DNA of 5,425 nucleotides, taken from contig JAQXMG010000048.1 in NCBI GenBank assembly GCA_029012525.1, positions 1 through 5,425 of the forward strand, read 5' to 3'. Made by a program: the position numbers and the translations under genes. The notes below the pieces were generated by a model. That model saw only the letters and a list, made by a program, of their open reading frames with translations, was not told the origin of the DNA and did no database searches. Origin of the DNA: a bacterium (GTDB lineage Bacteria > Bacillota_I > Bacilli_A > RF39 > UBA660). How positions within the stretch are numbered: the stretch's first letter is position 1; the number at the start of each line of letters is the position of its first letter. Shown here piece after piece: positions 1 to 5,425 of this stretch.

Positions 1-408
<408 letters not shown>

Positions 409-481
409 TATGTTTATTTTTGTAAGGTTACTATTTTGATATATACATTATCTTAGTTTTCAGAGAATAATTTCTCTACTT
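409..481 (+). other. 23S-5S intergenic spacer with processing-type hairpin
   Basis: This is a 73-nt AT-rich spacer between 23S and 5S rRNA with no tRNA. It contains a perfect 6-bp hairpin AGAGAA-TAAT-TTCTCT at 462-477, ending 4 nt before the 5' strand of 5S helix I. Such hairpins are common in pre-rRNA spacers as RNase recognition or folding elements. The sequence supports the hairpin, but the processing role is inferred. Confidence 0.6.
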
Positions 482-587
482 TCTCAGTGATAATAGCGAA
501 GTGGATACACCTGGTCCCATCCCGAACCCAGTAGTTAAGCACTTCAGCGCCGACGATAGTGAATGCGAAAATAGGACGTTGCTGAGA
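482..587 (+). rRNA. rrf: 5S ribosomal RNA (short form)
   Basis: The core motifs of bacterial 5S rRNA are present in order: GGTCCCATCCCGAAC, the AGTTAAGC segment, TTCAGCGCCGA and the 3' ATAGGACGTTGC. The ends pair as helix I: TCTCAG at 482-487 with CTGAGA at 582-587, extended by G-U and A-U pairs to nine pairs. At about 106 nt it is shorter than the usual 115-120. The shortage is in helix IV/loop E: after CGATAGTG the sequence goes almost directly to AATGCGAAAATAGG, with roughly 10-12 nt of the helix IV stem missing. Mollicutes are known to have shortened 5S rRNAs of similar length. It lies 73 nt after 23S in the standard operon order. Confidence 0.93.
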
Positions 588-595
588 TTTTTTTT
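579..595 (+). terminator. Possible rRNA operon terminator at the 5S end
   Basis: The 3' strand of 5S helix I is followed directly by eight T residues (588-595). No separate hairpin intervenes, so termination here would rely on the 5S terminal stem plus the T-tract, or would be only partial. A second hairpin with a T-tract lies at 625-656. Confidence 0.4.
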
Positions 596-607
596 GTCTT
601 AAAATAA

Positions 608-636
608 TTGAAAAATAGTTTTATATACTGTATAAT
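608..636 (+). promoter_or_regulatory. Sigma-A promoter of tyrS
   Basis: A -35 box TTGAAA (608-613), exactly 17 bp of spacer and a consensus -10 TATAAT (631-636) make this the best promoter in the window. Transcription would start near 643, leaving a leader of only about 28 nt before the tyrS start codon. That is too short for a T-box riboswitch. Confidence 0.75.
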
Positions 637-656
637 AAGTACAGTATTATTTTTTT
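625..656 (+). promoter_or_regulatory. Inverted repeat over the tyrS -10 region: operator or read-through terminator
   Basis: ATACTGTA (625-632) and TACAGTAT (640-647) form a perfect 8-bp inverted repeat around TAATAAG. The left arm overlaps the first bases of the -10 box and the right arm covers the expected start site. TATTATTTTTTT follows, so in RNA reading through from the rRNA operon this would be a hairpin plus U-tract, a plausible terminator. A transcript from the tyrS promoter would lack the left arm. The repeat may therefore stop rRNA read-through, act as a repressor operator on DNA, or both. The sequence does not decide between these. Confidence 0.5.
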
Positions 657-670
657 GAGGTGATGTTGAT

Positions 671-1885
671 ATGAATTTATATGATGATTTAATTTACAGA
701 GGATTAATTAAAGATATAAGTAGTGATGAGTTAAAAAACAAACTTAATAATGAAAAATTAGTATTTTATATCGGAACTGATCCTACTGCTGATTCTATGC
801 ATATTGGACATTTTAGCTCTTTTTTAATTGCAAATAGACTTGCGAAATATGGTCATAAACCAATTTTGTTAATTGGTGGAGCAACTGGATTAATAGGTGA
901 TCCAAAACCATCTAAGGAACGTCAAATGATATCAAAGGAACAAGTTTTGCACAATGTATCATGTTTAACAAAACAAGCCAAAGATATCTTTGGTTTTGAA
1001 GTTGTTAATAACTATGATTGGGCTAAGGAAATAAATTTTGTCGACTTTTTTAGGGATTATGGAAAATATATTAGTGTAAATTATATGCTTGATAAAGATA
1101 TTATAAGAAGAAGAATGGAATCTGGGATAACTTATTGTGAATTTTCTTATATGATGATGCAAGCAATGGATTTTGTTCATCTATATGAAACTAAAGGTGT
1201 TACTCTTCAAGTAGCTGGTTCGGATCAATGGGGAAATATAACAACAGGAATTGAACTTGCTAGAAAAAAATATGATGTAGAATTATATGGATTTACTATG
1301 CCATTAATTTTAGATTCTAATGGAGTTAAATTTGGTAAGACAGAAGGTAATGCACTTTGGTTAGACAAAAACAAGACAACTTCATATGAATTATATCAAT
1401 ATTTGATAAATACATCAGACGATATCATAATAGATTACTTAAAAAAATTAACCTTCTATACAAAAGAAGAAATCGAAGATATTGAGAAAAAGCATTTTGA
1501 AGAACCAGAAAAAAGATATGCTCAAAAAAAACTTGCTGAGAGTGTAATTACATTTATTCATGGTAAAGATGAATATGATAAAGCCTTAAATATATCTAAT
1601 TGCTTATTTTCAGGTAATATTAAAGATTTAACAGATCAAGAAATAGAAGATGCATTTAAAGATTTACCTGTTAATAAATTAGAAGATAAACCTCTAATAG
1701 ATTTACTAGTTGATAATAGGATTGCTTCTTCCAAAAGAGAAGCCAGAGAATTTATAAATAATAATGCTATTTCAGTAAATGGTGAAATCATAAATGATTC
1801 CATGTATATTATAAATAATAATCGTAAATATAATATTATTAGAAGAGGAAAGAAAAAATATTATTTATTTAAAAAGATAGACTAA
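671..1885 (+). CDS. tyrS: Tyrosyl-tRNA synthetase
   Basis: This class I aminoacyl-tRNA synthetase charges tRNA-Tyr with tyrosine in the cytoplasm and is essential for translation. The 404-residue length is normal for the bacterial TyrS family. The tyrosine/ATP site begins FYIGTDPTADSMHIGH (residues 32-47), with the HIGH motif at 44-47. Further family marks are FSYMMMQAMD (158-167, binding Tyr160, Gln164 and Asp167) and GSDQWGNITTG (183-193). The KMSKS-equivalent KFGKT is at 220-224. A C-terminal S4 RNA-binding domain lies at about 340-395 (LIDLLVDNRIASSKREAREF). The start is set by AGGTGA (658-663), 7 nt before ATG. The gene has its own promoter just after the rRNA operon and ends in a stem shared with the convergent gene. 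Its short leader carries no T-box, although tyrS in Firmicutes is often T-box controlled. QAMD replaces the more usual QAYD-type segment, a minor variation. The identification is secure. Confidence 0.97.
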   Translation: MNLYDDLIYRGLIKDISSDELKNKLNNEKLVFYIGTDPTADSMHIGHFSSFLIANRLAKYGHKPILLIGGATGLIGDPKPSKERQMISKEQVLHNVSCLTKQAKDIFGFEVVNNYDWAKEINFVDFFRDYGKYISVNYMLDKDIIRRRMESGITYCEFSYMMMQAMDFVHLYETKGVTLQVAGSDQWGNITTGIELARKKYDVELYGFTMPLILDSNGVKFGKTEGNALWLDKNKTTSYELYQYLINTSDDIIIDYLKKLTFYTKEEIEDIEKKHFEEPEKRYAQKKLAESVITFIHGKDEYDKALNISNCLFSGNIKDLTDQEIEDAFKDLPVNKLEDKPLIDLLVDNRIASSKREAREFINNNAISVNGEIINDSMYIINNNRKYNIIRRGKKKYYLFKKID

Positions 1886-1907
1886 AGTAATTTTGTCTAT
1901 CTTTTTT
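1871..1907. terminator. Bidirectional terminator of tyrS and the convergent membrane gene
   Basis: AAAAAGATAGAC (1871-1882) and GTCTATCTTTTT (1895-1906) form a perfect 12-bp stem with a 12-nt loop. It has a T-run on the plus-strand 3' side and, because the arms begin with A residues, also one on the minus strand. The left arm contains the last codons of tyrS. The right arm contains the TAG stop (1899-1897) of the minus-strand gene. It should terminate both convergent genes. Confidence 0.75.
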
Positions 1908-2418
1908 CTTCATACTTGTCTTTTTGCTTTTTTATTTGGGGAATTTTTAAAATAATTAATGAATGCAATAATAGTATTATAATCATTCCAATAATTGAAA
2001 CTATATATTCAATGTTATTCAATATTATTAGAGGATTTGATTTTAAAATCATATATGATACAATTTGGCCAAGCATAGTTGCAAGACAAATTGCAATAAT
2101 GTTAATAAATTTAATTTCTTTTTTTAATACAAGATAAAAACCATATTTTATCTCATACATTATAGAACAAGATACCAAAATATTTAATAGTATAGATATT
2201 ATAAAATTGTCATTATATCCTAAAATGGGAAGTTCAACAAATCCCCAAACAATAATTGGTAACACCGTAATATTAATTTCATCAATAATGTTTCTTCCAT
2301 CAGTTGGATAAAGAAAATTTGTGACTTTATTTATAGAAAAAACTGTATAGATATAATTTGTTAAAATAGATGAAATAACTATAAATAAAAAGCCAAATAT
2401 AGTGAAGAAAGCATACAT
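1897..2418 (-). CDS. Five-helix membrane protein, possibly DUF6512-like
   Basis: The protein has 173 residues and is strongly hydrophobic, with about five predicted membrane helices (residues 4-26, 50-66, 71-95, 104-125, 136-157) and a charged, lysine-rich tail. Its function is not recognised. The order of elements resembles, from memory, the uncharacterised Firmicutes DUF6512 membrane family: a first helix, a polar PTDGRNIIDEIN segment where that family has an N-E-S-x-W-E-H-x-K motif, then LPIIVWGFVE and later GQIVSYMIL. If homologous, the polar motif is largely lost and the C-terminal proline-rich end is absent. The start at ATG 2418 is supported by a strong AGAGGTGA (2432-2425) 6 nt upstream. 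The gene is convergent with tyrS and divergent from the AAA+ gene. Codon use matches its neighbours. It is confidently a gene, with only weak family assignment. Confidence 0.8.
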   Translation of the reverse strand: MYAFFTIFGFLFIVISSILTNYIYTVFSINKVTNFLYPTDGRNIIDEINITVLPIIVWGFVELPILGYNDNFIISILLNILVSCSIMYEIKYGFYLVLKKEIKFINIIAICLATMLGQIVSYMILKSNPLIILNNIEYIVSIIGMIIILLLHSLIILKIPQIKKQKDKYEEKR

Positions 2419-2443
2419 AAATAATCACCTCTATTATAAGTAT

Positions 2444-2472
2444 ATTATATAATAATACAGCAATATTTACAA
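2444..2472 (-). promoter_or_regulatory. Promoter of the minus-strand membrane protein gene
   Basis: Read on the minus strand, TTGTAA (2472-2467) is followed by a 17-bp spacer and TATAAT (2449-2444), a sigma-A type promoter with a consensus -10 and a 4-of-6 -35. It lies 26 bp upstream of the start codon. The DNA is so AT-rich that chance matches are possible, but the spacing and position are right. Confidence 0.45.
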
Positions 2473-2484
2473 ATAAAAATATTG
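2461..2484. repeat. Inverted repeat between divergent promoters, candidate operator
   Basis: CAATATTT (2461-2468) and AAATATTG (2477-2484) form a perfect 8-bp inverted repeat with an 8-bp centre, so half-site centres are 16 bp apart. One arm overlaps the -35 of the minus-strand promoter (2467-2472) and the other overlaps the -35 of the plus-strand promoter (2482-2487). There is no following T-tract, which argues against a terminator. Binding of a dimeric regulator here would affect both divergent genes. That role is inferred, as no regulator is encoded in the window. Confidence 0.4.
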
Positions 2485-2510
2485 AATTAATTTTATATAT
2501 AAGTTATACT
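2482..2510 (+). promoter_or_regulatory. Promoter of the AAA+ ATPase gene
   Basis: TTGAAT (2482-2487), a 17-bp spacer and TATACT (2505-2510) form a sigma-A type promoter. A start near 2517 would leave a nearly minimal leader, because the Shine-Dalgarno AGGTGA is at 2517-2522. If correct, the start site may lie a few bases earlier or the mRNA may begin almost at the ribosome site. Moderate support only. Confidence 0.45.
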
Positions 2511-2528
2511 ATTTATAGGTGAATAAAT

Positions 2529-3461
2529 ATGGATAGTTCTTATAGTATTATAGATAGATATGGTGATAATTTCACTAATAAAAATTATATAACAAATCCT
2601 GCCATAGGTAGAGATGAAGAAATAAAAAATTTAATTCTTGTTTTATTAACACCAGATAAGTCAGTGATTTTAACTGGTAAACCTGGTATAGGTAAAACTG
2701 CCATAGTTGAAGGTCTCGCTTATAAAATAATAAATGACGACGTCCCAGATGCATTAAAAGGATATACAGTTGTTAAAATTGATGTCCAATCTCTTATGGG
2801 TACAGTAAAAGATACTGGTGATACAAGAATTCAAACTCTTATTGATGAAATCAAAAATCAAGAAAAATTTATTCTTTTTATTGATGAAATACATACATTG
2901 GTTAATTCAACTAGTGAAAGTTCATTAGATTTTGCAAATATGTTTAAAACTGGATTAGGAAGAGGAGATATAAAAGTAGTAGGAGCAACAACAACTGCTG
3001 AATATGAAAGATATATTTTAAGAGATAAGGCTTTTGCAAGAAGATTTACTAGAATTGAAGTGGAAGAGCCAAATAGAGAACATACAATAAAAATTCTTAT
3101 TGGAACACTTCCAAAAATTGAAGCAAATGCTAATGCGAAACTTGCTTATACTCCATATATTCAAGAAAAAATAATGACATTTATTGTTGATTTAACTAAA
3201 GAATATAATAGAGTATATGAAGTATCAGGAAGATATCCAGACGTACCTTTAACAATGCTTGCTCAAGCATTTTCTGAAGCTGTTTTTGAAAATAAAAGTA
3301 TTGTAACAATTGAACATATAGAAAAAGCTATCATTAATTCAAAAGCTATTTATCCAGATGTGATAAAAAAGGGAGTAGAAGATTTAAGAATAGAATTTAA
3401 AGATTTGTTTGATCAAGAAGAACAGATAAGAAGGGATTTTTTAAGAAGTAGTGATGAATAA
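2529..3461 (+). CDS. Stand-alone AAA+ ATPase resembling the D1 module of Clp ATPases
   Basis: The protein has 310 residues and is expected to hydrolyse ATP to remodel a protein partner. After a short N-terminal stretch, NPAIGRDEEIKNLILVL (23-39) matches the start of the ClpA/ClpB/ClpC D1 domain. Walker A is GKPGIGKT (50-57) and Walker B is FILFIDEIH (114-122, Asp119-Glu120). Sensor 1 lies in GATTTAEY (152-159) and the arginine-finger region in DKAFARRFTRIEVEEP (166-181). The lid follows, with GRYPDVPLTMLAQA (234-247) at the position of the Clp R-x-L-P-D-K-A-I-D segment, noticeably altered. The Clp N-domain, the middle domain and the whole D2 ring with its ClpP-binding loop are absent. ClpA/B/C proteins have about 750-860 residues, so this is one module and not a truncation artefact, since start and stop are clean. 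AGGTGA lies 6 nt before ATG. Its end overlaps the start of the following membrane protein gene, which suggests they work together. The fold is sure; the substrate is unknown. Confidence 0.9.
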   Translation: MDSSYSIIDRYGDNFTNKNYITNPAIGRDEEIKNLILVLLTPDKSVILTGKPGIGKTAIVEGLAYKIINDDVPDALKGYTVVKIDVQSLMGTVKDTGDTRIQTLIDEIKNQEKFILFIDEIHTLVNSTSESSLDFANMFKTGLGRGDIKVVGATTTAEYERYILRDKAFARRFTRIEVEEPNREHTIKILIGTLPKIEANANAKLAYTPYIQEKIMTFIVDLTKEYNRVYEVSGRYPDVPLTMLAQAFSEAVFENKSIVTIEHIEKAIINSKAIYPDVIKKGVEDLRIEFKDLFDQEEQIRRDFLRSSDE

Positions 3462-3831
3462 ATTTATATATTGGATGAAAAATATTTTTTATTTGTTATA
3501 TATGGTTGGATATATTAGGTTAATTCCAAATATGTATGATGCAGGTTTTGTAGGAACTTTATTTTTAATTTTTGGAATAATATATATGATATTAGTCTAT
3601 TATTTTATTTTTGAAAAAAACGAAAAACTAAATGATAGTATTCCTCAAAATATTTTATCAATTTTCTTATATTTATATGTATTTTTAATTAGCTATAAAT
3701 ATTGTGAAATAACAAATATTAATGTAGTTATAAATATGTTTTATTTTAAAGTTAATTATTTAATTATTATTATCGCAACCTTTGGAGTTTTAATAAATAA
3801 TTTTTTGATAAGCAGAAGTAATGATAAATAG
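3451..3831 (+). CDS. Small four-helix membrane protein, partner of the AAA+ gene
   Basis: The product has 125 or 126 residues and no recognised family. It has about four hydrophobic segments (residues 12-28, 33-54, 66-84 and 99-121), short polar loops and a polar SRSNDK tail, so it is an integral membrane protein with no signal peptide or catalytic motif that can be seen. The start is either GTG 3451 or ATG 3454. ATG is more likely because AAGAAG (3443-3448) stands 5 nt before it. Both starts lie inside the last codons of the AAA+ gene, whose stop is 3459-3461, so translation is probably coupled. An imperfect hairpin and T-run at 3820-3863 close the unit. A role as membrane anchor or target of the ATPase is a context-based guess. 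Confidence 0.75.
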   Translation: MMNKFIYWMKNIFYLLYMVGYIRLIPNMYDAGFVGTLFLIFGIIYMILVYYFIFEKNEKLNDSIPQNILSIFLYLYVFLISYKYCEITNINVVINMFYFKVNYLIIIIATFGVLINNFLISRSNDK

Positions 3832-3863
3832 ATTATTAAAATCTTTTCATCATTATTTTTTTT
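3820..3863 (+). terminator. Probable terminator of the AAA+/membrane protein unit
   Basis: AATGAT (3820-3825) pairs with ATCATT (3849-3854), with an inner AGAT/ATCT stem separated by an imperfect stretch. The hairpin is followed by eight T residues (3856-3863). It begins inside the last codons of the four-helix protein and extends over the stop codon and last lysine codons of the convergent spoIID-like gene. The stem is weak and imperfect, so the call is moderate. Confidence 0.4.
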
Positions 3864-5181
3864 CTATTAAAACACCATTATAATAATGATAAATTATTTC
3901 TTCGTAAGTGCTTCCAAGTTTTGCCATTTCATTAGCACCATATTGGCTCATGCCAACACCATGACCATATCCATAAGTTGTAATTAAAATATTGTTATCA
4001 TCTAATGATAATGTAAAATCAGTAGATCTAAGCTCCAATAATGTTCTAAATTCTGTTCTTTTAAAAACATTTCCATCAATTGAGATGTAGTTTACTCTAT
4101 TACTTTCATTTCTTTTATATTCAATTATTGAATCCTTACTAACATTAATTTTTAATTTACTTGATAAATCATCATAATTAAAATTAACTGTTTTCTTGTA
4201 ACTTGAAACATTTTTATCATAAGGGCTTTCAACACTAATTAAATAAGGATAACTATTACCTCAAACATTACCCCAAATTTCTGTATATCCATTGCTTGTT
4301 GAGTGATATATGGCTTCAATATATGTACCATTATATGTAATAACAAGTCCTTCTGTTTCATTAACTGCTCTCTTAAATTTATTATAATAAGTATTGTAAT
4401 TATTTTCCCATAATGTTTTTAACTAATTATTATATTTATAGACTGGTGTTGCAGTGGTATCAGTTAATTTCTTATTATTAGATATAGCTTTTAAAGCATA
4501 AGTTCTTGCTAAAATACTTTGTGCTTTCAACACTTCAATATTAAATAATGCCGGCATTTCAGCTGAAACAACTCCAATAACGTATTCCTCAAGTTCGATT
4601 TTTAATATATCACCATTACTTCTATAAACTATAACATAAGTTTTATTTTCTTGAACAATTTCTTAAGTATTTTCCTTATTTTCATTTTGATTTTTAGTAG
4701 GTGTTGATGTTTTAGTACTGGTACTTATATTTTTTGTATTTGTAGTTGTTGTACCACTACTTGTATTAGTATTATTTATATTATTATTGTTAACATTTTT
4801 ATTTTTTACATTAATTTCTTTAGTAGGTGTTTCTATTTTACTCTCTTCTGCATTATCATTATCTGTTTCATACTCAGTAGAAGAAATCATTTTGTTATTT
4901 GCATCGTAATTGTTCAATATAATACTTGAAACATATTTATAATCTGGATATTTTATATTATTACTATTATTCATGATAGGTTTTGTAAGTAATAATGTAG
5001 CAAGAGCAATACCAGATACTGTTATTACAATTTTTTTGCCAGAAAATTTAATTTTCTTTTTTTTTAATAAATTTTCTATATCATTAAATAAACCTATTTT
5101 ACTAAATTCATAATTAAAATTAATATCAATGTATAATACTTCTTCATTATTTTCATTTTTTATCTCATATCTTTCTATCAT
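3853..5181 (-). pseudogene. spoIID: SpoIID/LytB-family gene with three in-frame stops
   Basis: SpoIID is a membrane-anchored lytic transglycosylase that cuts stem-peptide-free glycan during engulfment of the forespore. One continuous frame of 442 codons encodes the whole protein. It has a lysine-rich cytoplasmic stretch (1-50), one membrane helix (51-66) and an Asn/Thr/Ser-rich linker (about 124-172). The SpoIID domain follows, with LEEYVIGVVSAEMP (197-210, catalytic-type Glu208), LKAQSILARTYAL, YHSTSNG (292-298), NSYPYLISVESPYD and HGVGMSQYGA (407-416). Stops interrupt it at codon 173 (TAA, 4665-4663), codon 253 (TAG, 4425-4423) and codon 307 (TGA, 4263-4261). There is no frameshift. Only the N-terminal 172 residues, without the catalytic domain, would be made. 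ATG 5181 is preferred because GGAG (5191-5188) stands 6 nt upstream; ATG 5193 has no ribosome site. The neighbouring cotJC supports a sporulation role. Pseudogene, sequence error and read-through are all open; family identity is firm. Confidence 0.85.
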
Positions 5182-5250
5182 AATATTCTCCATTATTTTT
5201 TATTTCTGTTAATATTATTTCAATAAAAAAAATAATTATTCAAAATAAAA

Positions 5251-5273
5251 AAATGTGTTTTTTATACACATTT
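5251..5273 (-). terminator. Rho-independent terminator of cotJC
   Basis: A perfect 8-bp stem AAATGTGT/ACACATTT (5251-5258 and 5266-5273) with a 7-nt loop lies just after the cotJC stop. On the minus strand it continues into a T-rich tract (complement of the A-run 5242-5253). It separates cotJC from the spoIID-like gene, which therefore probably needs its own promoter within 5194-5250. No convincing sigma-A or sporulation-sigma promoter could be picked out in that AT-rich stretch. Confidence 0.7.
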
Positions 5274-5278
5274 AATTA

Positions 5279-5425
5279 TTATTTGTTGTTAAATTTTTTC
5301 TTATAATCATCATATAATTCCTTAAATCTGGCAAAGTGTACTATTTCTCTTTGTCTTAAGAAAAGTAATGGGCCAACGATATCTGGATCATCAGTCAAGT
5401 CAATTAAGTTTTCATAAGTAGCTCT
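5279..5425 (-). CDS. cotJC: Spore coat protein CotJC / manganese catalase family, C-terminal part (partial)
   Basis: Only the last 48 codons are inside the window; the gene continues past the right edge. The visible protein begins RATYENLIDLTDDPDI, then VGPLLFLRQREIVHFARF, and ends in a lysine-rich tail KKKFNNK before TAA (5281-5279). L-x-D-L-T-D-D-P-x followed by FLRxREIVHFxRF is the typical C-terminal end of CotJC and related non-haem manganese catalases. In that family the histidine of the final helix is a metal ligand, here the His of REIVHF. CotJC is a spore-coat component usually encoded with cotJA and cotJB, which would lie outside the window. Codon use matches the neighbours. The family call is strong; that it is the coat paralogue and not another manganese catalase is inferred from the sporulation-type neighbour. 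Confidence 0.85.
   Translation of the reverse strand, partial: RATYENLIDLTDDPDIVGPLLFLRQREIVHFARFKELYDDYKKKFNNK

Noticed and set aside
596..670. T-box riboswitch or tRNA gene between 5S and tyrS
   Set aside because: The 75-bp interval is filled by a promoter and a short inverted repeat. There is no T-box sequence, specifier hairpin or cloverleaf.
965..1180. Minus-strand frame of 71 codons inside tyrS
   Set aside because: Antisense to conserved tyrS catalytic-domain sequence, with no ribosome site and no recognisable product.
1916..2137. Plus-strand frame of 73 codons opposite the five-helix membrane gene
   Set aside because: It is the complement of hydrophobic coding sequence in AT-rich DNA. 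The minus-strand frame is longer, has a strong Shine-Dalgarno and a promoter, and ends in a terminator.
3853..4038. A separate small gene starting at a TTG codon on the minus strand
   Set aside because: It is the C-terminal end of the SpoIID-like frame, in the same register as the upstream parts, and has no ribosome site of its own.
4722..4812. Possible tandem repeat or CRISPR-like array in the AT-rich tract on the right side
   Set aside because: It encodes the Asn/Thr-rich linker of the SpoIID-like protein. The similarity comes from repeated AAT/ACT codons, with no regular unit or spacers.
3853..5181. Full reassignment of stop codons to explain the interrupted spoIID
   Set aside because: TAA and TAG both end neighbouring intact genes, and Trp elsewhere is always TGG, so a genome-wide change covering all three stops is not tenable. 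Only TGA=Trp remains formally open.

Overview
The window looks like chromosomal DNA from a very AT-rich Bacillota (Firmicutes), probably an endospore former or a descendant of one. The coding DNA is rich in A-ended and T-ended codons and AGA arginine codons. Shine-Dalgarno sites are of the AGGAGG/AGGTGA kind. The 23S fragment reads like a Bacilli or Mollicutes-side rRNA, and two sporulation-type genes (a SpoIID-like gene and cotJC) sit at the right end. The short 5S rRNA hints at a lineage close to the Mollicutes (RF39-like or Erysipelotrichales-like Bacilli), but that placement is inference.

Left end (1-600): the 3' part of a 23S rRNA, a short spacer and an unusually short 5S rRNA form the end of an rRNA operon. 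Next is tyrS (671-1885), a complete tyrosyl-tRNA synthetase. It has its own strong sigma-A promoter about 20 bp past the 5S T-tract, with no room for a T-box leader. A 12-bp perfect stem at 1871-1906 ends tyrS and the convergent gene on the minus strand.

Middle (1897-3831): a five-helix membrane protein on the minus strand (perhaps DUF6512-like) is transcribed divergently from a two-gene unit on the plus strand. That unit encodes a stand-alone AAA+ ATPase resembling only the D1 module of ClpA/ClpB/ClpC, overlapped by a gene for a small four-helix membrane protein. The divergent promoters share a 110-bp intergenic region. Its only clear symmetry element, an 8-bp inverted repeat, overlaps both -35 boxes.

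Right end (3853-5425, minus strand): a SpoIID/LytB-family gene is collinear over 442 codons with no frameshift but carries three in-frame stops (TAA, TAG, TGA). At least the TAG and TGA fall where Gln and Trp are expected. Upstream of it on the same strand is the 3' end of cotJC (manganese-catalase-like spore coat protein), closed by its own terminator. No mobile element, CRISPR array or tRNA gene was found. The points most worth following are the triply interrupted spoIID, the AAA+/membrane-protein pair with its shared operator-like repeat, and the short 5S rRNA.
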